From an uncultured Clostridia bacterium (GTDB lineage Bacteria > Bacillota > Clostridia > TANB77 > CAG-508), in the NCBI GenBank assembly GCA_947626335.1, contig CANQRY010000008.1, positions 1 through 40,469 of the forward strand: a stretch of 40,469 bases of DNA, in the 5' to 3' direction. A program made the translations under genes and the position numbers. The notes beneath the pieces are model-generated. The model was not told the origin of the DNA and made no database searches. It was given only the letters and a program-made list of their open reading frames with translations. This document shows positions 34,745 through 40,469 of this stretch, one piece after another. How positions within the stretch are numbered: position 1 is the first letter of the stretch; every line of letters begins with the position of its first letter.

Positions 34745-36562
34745 ATGAAGATACAATATATTGCTGTTATTTTTATAATAATTGCTTTACCAATTTCTAT
34801 GGTTACTGCATATTATATTGGCACACAGATAGATACCATTAAACTACAAATAAAATATAACGAAAAGCTAACTACGTCTACGTATGATGCAATAACAGCT
34901 TTTCAAATAAATACAACCAATAATAGGTATTCTAGTGTTAGTGATTCTAAAATAAGAGATATAGAGGCAGCAGTTTCTACATTTTTTAACTCACTTTCAT
35001 CAAATGAAAAAATGACAGTAGAAGAATTAAAATCATATGTGCCAGCTATAGTATTTACATTATATGATGGTTATTATATTTATAGTAAATTTGATAATGC
35101 ATATCCTATAAATAATGGACAACCTGATTTAAATCCGGATGTTTTAAATTCTGAGTCTCATGAGAGCGATGGACTAAAACCATATATTTATTATTCATGT
35201 CGTTACCAAAAAGGTTCTACAGACTTTGTTGTAAACTATACTTTAGATAATGCAATTACTATTTATGGAACTTTCCCTGGCAAAGGTTATAAAACTTTAT
35301 CAGGTTATTTAATAAATCCTAAGAGTGTAACCATAAATAATGATGATCCAGCTAATCCATTAGCATGTTCATTAACATATAGTGGTGTTACCATAGGGCC
35401 AGAATTATTAACAGAGCATTTGCTTTTCTCAAACGGAGAGCAAAAAGACTATGAATACCTTGTATATAATGGTCAAAAAATTTATTATGATAAAGATAAA
35501 ACAGACACGGATATTACACAAACTAAATATTTCTTTTATCAAAACTATGATAAAACATATATAACAATATCATCTGGAAATGGAGATATAAATAATTATT
35601 TAAACAAAAGAACAGAAAATAATCACTTATATAGTACAAGCAGTTTTGAATATTATAAAACTGCAAAAAAATTTAGTGAAGAGGTAGCAAGCCTAACAAG
35701 TGGAATTACACAAGCAGATGCTAAGGATGAAAACGGAAATACAATAGAATTTACTGTAGACACGGGTACAGAAAGTATATTTGTAACTTCTAATACAAAT
35801 GACCCATTAATTTCAGGTTCTGCCTTTGATGAGAATCGTAGACAAGTAATTAAAAGAGCAATAGAAACAAATTTAACTGCCGCTATTGCTCAATATAGTG
35901 TATATAATGATAGCTTTTATGAATTTGCTCTTCCAAAATTAGAGGAAACAGATTGGGACAAAATTACAAATAAAGTATCTGTAATTTCGTTTATGCAGGG
36001 CATACCAATTGGTCATAAATATTATAATAACTATTGTGTAATTACTAATGATAGTAATGAAGAGACAATAAATAAAGAAAACATTTATATAATAACTGAG
36101 AATACTATAACAGGAGAAAAAGAATATCATTTGCCAGGATGTAAAGAACTTTTGAAACCAGAAAGTCAAACAAATCTTAGAATTACTTTAAATGGTTATA
36201 GAAGTGGTAATTACTATCCAGTAGCAACCGCATATTCTAACTTAAGTTTTATAAGGCAAACAGTAAGAATTTCAGAAGGTAATTATAAATATTTTTATCC
36301 TCAAACAAGAGTATCTGGAAGTAGTGTAACAACTCTTACAGCTTGTTATCATTGTATAGTTAATGCAGCAGTAGTATATTCACCAGATCAAATTATACAA
36401 GGAAAAATAATAGAAAAAGATATAGATGGAAATGACCAAGTTATAGCAGATGTAAGCAGTAATGAAAGATTAAGAGAAATTAGAGAATATTATATAAAGG
36501 CATTAGCTCGAGAAAGATATGATTTATATAGATATAATATAGACTCATTTTCTGAATTTTAA
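34745..36562 (+). CDS. Large single-pass extracytoplasmic protein following the pilus locus
   Basis: A 605-residue protein with a membrane helix at the start (MKIQYIAVIFIIIALPISMV, about 3-24) and a long exported part rich in Tyr, Asn, Ser and Thr. The start is ATG 34745, since AAAGGA lies 6 bases before it; the ATG at 34730 has no site. Blocks such as VPAIVFTLYDGYYIYSKFDN and YNDSFYEFALPKLEETDWDK and a C-terminal ACYHCIVNAAVVYSPDQI are visible, with only a few cysteines. I do not recognise a family. Its position after the pilin-like genes and its N-terminal helix suit a tip or accessory subunit, but it lies beyond the terminator. Confidence 0.7.
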   Translation: MKIQYIAVIFIIIALPISMVTAYYIGTQIDTIKLQIKYNEKLTTSTYDAITAFQINTTNNRYSSVSDSKIRDIEAAVSTFFNSLSSNEKMTVEELKSYVPAIVFTLYDGYYIYSKFDNAYPINNGQPDLNPDVLNSESHESDGLKPYIYYSCRYQKGSTDFVVNYTLDNAITIYGTFPGKGYKTLSGYLINPKSVTINNDDPANPLACSLTYSGVTIGPELLTEHLLFSNGEQKDYEYLVYNGQKIYYDKDKTDTDITQTKYFFYQNYDKTYITISSGNGDINNYLNKRTENNHLYSTSSFEYYKTAKKFSEEVASLTSGITQADAKDENGNTIEFTVDTGTESIFVTSNTNDPLISGSAFDENRRQVIKRAIETNLTAAIAQYSVYNDSFYEFALPKLEETDWDKITNKVSVISFMQGIPIGHKYYNNYCVITNDSNEETINKENIYIITENTITGEKEYHLPGCKELLKPESQTNLRITLNGYRSGNYYPVATAYSNLSFIRQTVRISEGNYKYFYPQTRVSGSSVTTLTACYHCIVNAAVVYSPDQIIQGKIIEKDIDGNDQVIADVSSNERLREIREYYIKALARERYDLYRYNIDSFSEF

Positions 36563-36638
36563 TATATTTTAATTTAAAATTATAAATACTGTTTAATTTT
36601 TTTAAAGATGGTTATCCTATATAAAAAGGAGACTATGT

Positions 36639-37857
36639 ATGAAAAAAATTGGAATAGTAGTTATAATTTTAACTTTACTTATTGTATATTTTTATGTTTG
36701 CAATATTACTTTTCTTCCTAGTAGTTACATCTTAATGCAAGGAGAAAGTCTTAATATTTTTACATTAGCAGGATTGTTTCTTCAAGAAAAAGATTTTCCC
36801 TATACATTTCAAACAGTAAGTAATACGAACCAAACAAAAGTAAATAAAATTGGAAAAATAAATTATTCTTTAAATTTATTTAATATATTTCCTATAAAAA
36901 ATATTAATGTAAATGTTATTCCAAAATCTACAGTTGTTCCGGTAGGAAGGGCAATTGGAATGAAACTATATACAGAGGGCGTTTTAGTTGTTGGAATGTC
37001 AGAAATAGAAGGTAAAAAACCATACGAAAATTCTGGAATACAAGAGGGAGATAGAATTATTGAAATTAATCAAGATGCAATAGAATCAACAGAGGATTTA
37101 ATGCAAGTTGTAAATAATTCTAAACGGAAATGCGCTTTCTATAAAATATATTCATGAAGAAAAAACAACTGAAACAAGTATTACACCAGTTAAAAACCAA
37201 AATAATGAATATAAGTTAGGATTATGGGTAAGAGATGCAGCAGCAGGAGTTGGAACTCTTACATTTTATGAACCATCAACTAAAATGTTTGGAACATTAG
37301 GACATGGTATATTAGATATAGATACTGCTAAACTAATAAAAATTGAAAATGGAGAATTAGTAACTACTAATATTTTAGATATTACAAAAGGAGAAAAGGG
37401 GAGACCAGGAGAAATTAGAGGAACAATAGAATCAGGTTATACAATTGGAGAAATTTCAAAAAATACGGAGTTTGGAATATTTGGAAGCCTAAGTAAACCA
37501 AGTTACTTAAATATTTCTGATGAAAATGCTGTAGATGTATGCCTTCGCGAAGAAATAAAGCAAGGCAAGGCACAAATCATTTGTGAATTAGAAAATGGAA
37601 ATACTGATTATTATGATATAGAAATACAAAAAATATATTTTAATAATAATAACGATAATAAGAGTATGCTAATTAAAATAACAGATGAAAGGCTAATTGA
37701 AAAAACAGGAGGAATTATTCAAGGAATGAGTGGAGCACCAATTATTCAAAATGGAAAATTTGTAGGGGCTGTAACACATGTATTGGTTAATGATCCTACA
37801 TTAGGATATGGTGTTTTTGCAGATATTATGTTAAAACAAATGAAGGAGGTAAATTAA
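36639..37857 (+). CDS. spoIVB: SpoIVB-type stage IV sporulation protease, read through a +1 shift at CGG 37125
   Basis: About 405 residues. SpoIVB is a PDZ serine protease made in the forespore and sent across to trigger sigma-K activation. It has an N-terminal anchor (about 4-21) and a PDZ domain (about 112-165: VLVVGMSEIEG, NSGIQEGDRIIEINQ). The first frame stops at 37157 after SKRKC. Skipping the C of CGG at 37125 gives SKGNALSIKYIHEE and leads to LGLWVRDAAAGVGTLTFYEP, the catalytic His in GTLGHGI (H222), and GMSGAPIIQNGKFVGAVTHV with the Ser nucleophile (S364). The downstream half carries all catalytic residues, so the protein is useless without recoding. The length fits the family (426 in Bacillus subtilis). 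Confidence 0.92.
37125..37129 (+). other. In-frame CGG: +1 frameshift site in spoIVB
   Basis: The first frame reads TCT AAA CGG AAA TGC. Skipping C37125 gives AAA GGA AAT GCG CTT, Lys-Gly-Asn-Ala-Leu, at the end of the PDZ domain. Removing one of the preceding A residues also restores the frame, so the exact extra base cannot be fixed here. Confidence 0.72.
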
Positions 37858-37968
37858 ACTCCTTTAAATGCTCATTAGTAAAAAATTAATAAGTGGAAGT
37901 AAAAAAGTAAGAAATAACTAAATTAAAAGAGAAGAATATGGTAAAAGTGGCATAAAAATGGCAAAAAG

Positions 37969-37997
37969 TTGAAAAAAATAACAAAAAATGTTATAAT
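37969..37997 (+). promoter_or_regulatory. Sigma-A promoter of the vWA surface protein gene
   Basis: TTGAAA (37969-37974), a 17-bp spacer and a perfect TATAAT (37992-37997), 36 bases before the start codon. It indicates transcription separate from spoIVB. Confidence 0.8.
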
Positions 37998-38032
37998 ATA
38001 TAATAACTATATTAACCAATGGGGTGATACAA

Positions 38033-40432
38033 ATGAAGCAAAAAAGAAGAAATAAAATCATAATATCAATTTTAATAATAATTATTGTATTCATGCAAGT
38101 TCCAATTACATATGCTGGTCTTGCAGGAAATGCCCAAGGGGAAAGTGGACCAATACCACCTCCTACTACACCACCTGATTCCCCACAAACAAATCCAAGC
38201 CCACAACCACCAGGAGAGACAATACCAACAGAATATAATTATTATTATGAAACAATTTCTGGAAATGTATGGGAGGACTTAGGACATACTGCTACAGGAA
38301 CTGCTTCAAATTCAGATAATGGAAAACAAAGAACTCCGGCAAGAGGAGTAACGGTTTTATTAAAACAAGGTAATAATGTTGTAGAAAGTACAGTTACAGA
38401 TGAAAATGGAAATTATAGTTTTTCACCACCAGATGGAACATATTCAATTGAGTTTTGGTATGGAGATCTTAGCAAAATAAATATGCAAGACAAAGAATTA
38501 GTTAAATCCACATTGAAATATAATGGACACGATTATATTACTGAAAAAACACCAAGTTCAAATTCATATATAAGTTCAGAAGAGATAGAAATTAAACAAA
38601 GTGGAAAAGGTGCTGCACAAGTATTTATAGCATTAGACTGTTCGTATAGTTCACGTACTACTAAAGTAAATGTATATGGACAAATGAAAACAAGACTGCA
38701 AGTAGCAACAGAATCTGCCGAGAAACTAATTAATGCATTGATAGATAGTGGCGAAAACATATATATAGGACTTGTATTTTTCTCAGGAACAAATTATAGA
38801 GCAGTATCACTTACAAAAAATAAGGAATTATTATCAAAAGCTTTAGAAGAAATTAATAATAATAATTGGTATACACCAAATACAGATATTATAGGCGCAT
38901 TAAATAAAGCAAAAGAATCTTTTTATAATAACGATAAAGAAAACTCAAATAGATATATTGCAATATTATCAGATGGTATACCAACATCAGATGGAACAGT
39001 TCAAGTATATAATAATGAATCTGAATCAGCAACTTTAAGTAAATTATATAACCAAATAGGACCAAATACTAAGAAAAAGGTAGAAGATTTAGTAAAAGAA
39101 GGAATTAAAGTCATATCATTATTTGCAAAATCAGATGATAGTGAAGAAGTTGCATATGTAGAAAGCATATTTAAAGATACATCTAGTATATATGCAACTA
39201 TGCAAGATGGTGAAGAAACAATAAAAATGATAACACAAAATATAAAACAATATCTTATAAATTCTACTGAAGAAAAAGAATATTCAGAATATAATAACGT
39301 AATAGCAGGGTATGAAGATTCTACTCGTAGAGCAGAGGTAGATAAAAACTTTGAAACTTTTTATTATAGCAATACAATATTATTTGAGCAAATAAATAGT
39401 TATGATGCAACTAACGAAGCAAGGGAACAGGCTAACAAATTAAGCGAATTAACCAAAATGAGAGTAGTAGGTGGACAAAATTATACAATTAAACGTAAAC
39501 CAGCAGGTACACCAGAACGTATAGAGATAAAAGATGAAGAAACAGGAGAAGTAATTAAAATAATATACAATATATCAACTGGCTATTCTGGACAAGATTT
39601 AGCTTTAGGTAAAAGACCAATGTTCTCATTAGTAACAACAACAACTGCTACAGGACTAGAAATTATTTTATCAGATGGTTCAATATTAGATGTACAAACA
39701 AGAGAGATGGGCTCAACTTTTCCAATAATTAAATCAATAGATGATGAGTTAACACATGGTGCTACAATAAGAATTGAATATACTATTTGCATAAAAAATG
39801 ATTCTTCAATACAATGTAATTACTTAGAATTAGTTAACCACTTACCACCAGGATTTATATATTCAAGAAATGTAAAATTAATTACAGAAAATAAAAAGAA
39901 TTCAGATTATGGCTTTGAAGAGGTTTCACTTCAAAATTTATATGATAATGGTTACATATCAGAAGAAACTTTAAATTATAGTAAAACTAGAAGAACAATA
40001 AAAACAACTTTGGATAATAAAGGCAAAGGAAAAGACGGGTTCTACATAGCACCAGGTGGAGAATATATACTAAAATATGTTACAAGTAAAGTAATTAGTA
40101 GATTAAATGATATAGAATCAATGCATGAAAATATTGCAGAAGTACTAGTATATAAAGATAGTTCAAACAGAAGAATGGCTTATAAAGAAAATTTGAAAGT
40201 AAATAGCAATAATGTATTATACAATATAGAAGTAATGCATGGAGTATATCCAGGTGATAGTAAAGATAGAGACTGTTCTAGTTATACAAATTTAGTTACT
40301 ATTATACCACCAACAGGAGAAGACAAAAATATAATTATTAATCTAATAGAAATTACTATAGGCTCTGTATTATTAATAGTTGTATTAAAAATGAAACCTA
40401 GAAAGCCTAAATCAAAAGTAACAAATGCTTAA
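38033..40432 (+). CDS. vWA-domain surface adhesin-like protein with sortase-type tail
   Basis: A 799-residue secreted protein. A signal peptide (KIIISILIIIIVFMQVPITYA) is followed by a Pro-rich linker (about 35-60). A Cna_B/SdrD-like or carboxypeptidase-regulatory-like beta domain follows (ISGNVWEDLG, VTDENGNYSFSPPDGTYSIE). The vWA domain has the metal site D202-C-S204-Y-S206, NTDI and ILSDG. The C-terminal half includes a DUF11-like region (RIEYTICIKN, LVNHLPPGF). The end reads IPPTGE (about 758-763), a hydrophobic helix and KPRKPKSK, a variant of LPxTG sorting signals. The start is ATG 38033, with GGGGTG 6 bases upstream (a GTG at 38024 overlaps that site). vWA proteins are common tip adhesins; a link to the pilus is inferred. 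Confidence 0.85.
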   Translation: MKQKRRNKIIISILIIIIVFMQVPITYAGLAGNAQGESGPIPPPTTPPDSPQTNPSPQPPGETIPTEYNYYYETISGNVWEDLGHTATGTASNSDNGKQRTPARGVTVLLKQGNNVVESTVTDENGNYSFSPPDGTYSIEFWYGDLSKINMQDKELVKSTLKYNGHDYITEKTPSSNSYISSEEIEIKQSGKGAAQVFIALDCSYSSRTTKVNVYGQMKTRLQVATESAEKLINALIDSGENIYIGLVFFSGTNYRAVSLTKNKELLSKALEEINNNNWYTPNTDIIGALNKAKESFYNNDKENSNRYIAILSDGIPTSDGTVQVYNNESESATLSKLYNQIGPNTKKKVEDLVKEGIKVISLFAKSDDSEEVAYVESIFKDTSSIYATMQDGEETIKMITQNIKQYLINSTEEKEYSEYNNVIAGYEDSTRRAEVDKNFETFYYSNTILFEQINSYDATNEAREQANKLSELTKMRVVGGQNYTIKRKPAGTPERIEIKDEETGEVIKIIYNISTGYSGQDLALGKRPMFSLVTTTTATGLEIILSDGSILDVQTREMGSTFPIIKSIDDELTHGATIRIEYTICIKNDSSIQCNYLELVNHLPPGFIYSRNVKLITENKKNSDYGFEEVSLQNLYDNGYISEETLNYSKTRRTIKTTLDNKGKGKDGFYIAPGGEYILKYVTSKVISRLNDIESMHENIAEVLVYKDSSNRRMAYKENLKVNSNNVLYNIEVMHGVYPGDSKDRDCSSYTNLVTIIPPTGEDKNIIINLIEITIGSVLLIVVLKMKPRKPKSKVTNA

Positions 40433-40469
40433 AATTAAATATTAAAATAAATTTAGTAATAAAAAGTAA

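Noticed and set aside
10909-37129. Plain sequencing or assembly error as the explanation of all five breaks
   Set aside because: Not excluded, but disfavoured. The breaks are always at codon phase zero before GGA, while identical CGGAA words in other phases are never disturbed, and no undisturbed in-frame CGG exists. A phase-aware error is hard to imagine.
10909-37129. Classical programmed frameshifting (prfB-like internal ribosome site plus slippery stop, or X-XXY-YYZ -1 site)
   Set aside because: No shared upstream ribosome-binding-like element, no slippery run, and a stop follows closely in only two of five cases. The codons before CGG differ (AAT, AGT, TCT, TGC, AAA).

Overview
The window is AT-rich (about 30 % G+C by eye) with strong AAGGAGG-type ribosome binding sites. 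It carries a SpoIVB-type sporulation protease, clostridial ChW repeats, radA-disA, and two diadenylate cyclases. This points to a spore-forming-lineage Clostridia/Firmicutes bacterium, probably an uncultured gut species. No rRNA or tRNA gene and no CRISPR array was seen.

Layout. 1-3.3 kb: a minus-strand ChW-repeat surface protein, then a divergent tyrosine integrase. 3.3-15.9 kb: a capsule/cell-wall glycan operon (LicD, priming sugar-phosphate transferase, glycosyltransferases, a polymerase-LicD fusion, a flippase, UDP-galactopyranose mutase, and the four dTDP-rhamnose genes rmlD-A-C-B). 15.9-21.2 kb: conserved genes radA, disA, a membrane cyclophilin, a 38-residue membrane protein, cdaA and truA. 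21.3-24.0 kb: an Asn-rich membrane protein, an XRE regulator, and a pilin-tethered FGE/C-type-lectin-fold protein whose GC-rich C-terminus looks like a diversity-generating-retroelement variable region. 24.3-36.6 kb: an atypical Tad/Flp-like pilus locus (SAF/CpaB, two degenerate MinD/CpaE-like proteins, a CpaF/TadA ATPase, a TadB-TadC fusion, and a set of short single-TM pilin-like proteins that mostly start M(D)ENA-x2-AL). 36.6-40.4 kb: spoIVB and a vWA-domain protein with a sortase-like tail.

Main discovery. I checked every CGG triplet against the reading frame of every gene in the window. CGG occurs in frame exactly five times (10909, 21648, 23959, 28047, 37125). At all five the gene appears frameshifted, and skipping the C so that the next codon is GGA (Gly) restores the protein. 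The restored pieces are the C-terminal third of the flippase, the Asn-rich tail, the conserved end of the FGE-fold protein, the Walker A glycine of the TadA ATPase, and the catalytic half of SpoIVB. All five read CGGAA. No other gene uses CGG for arginine, although AGA, AGG, CGT, CGC and CGA are used. The simplest reading is that CGG is not read as arginine in this organism and instead acts as a +1 frameshift site (C|GGA). The five affected genes are therefore annotated as single recoded CDSs. The main alternative, sequencing error, is weakened by the strict phase: the same CGGAA word in other codon phases never disturbs a frame.
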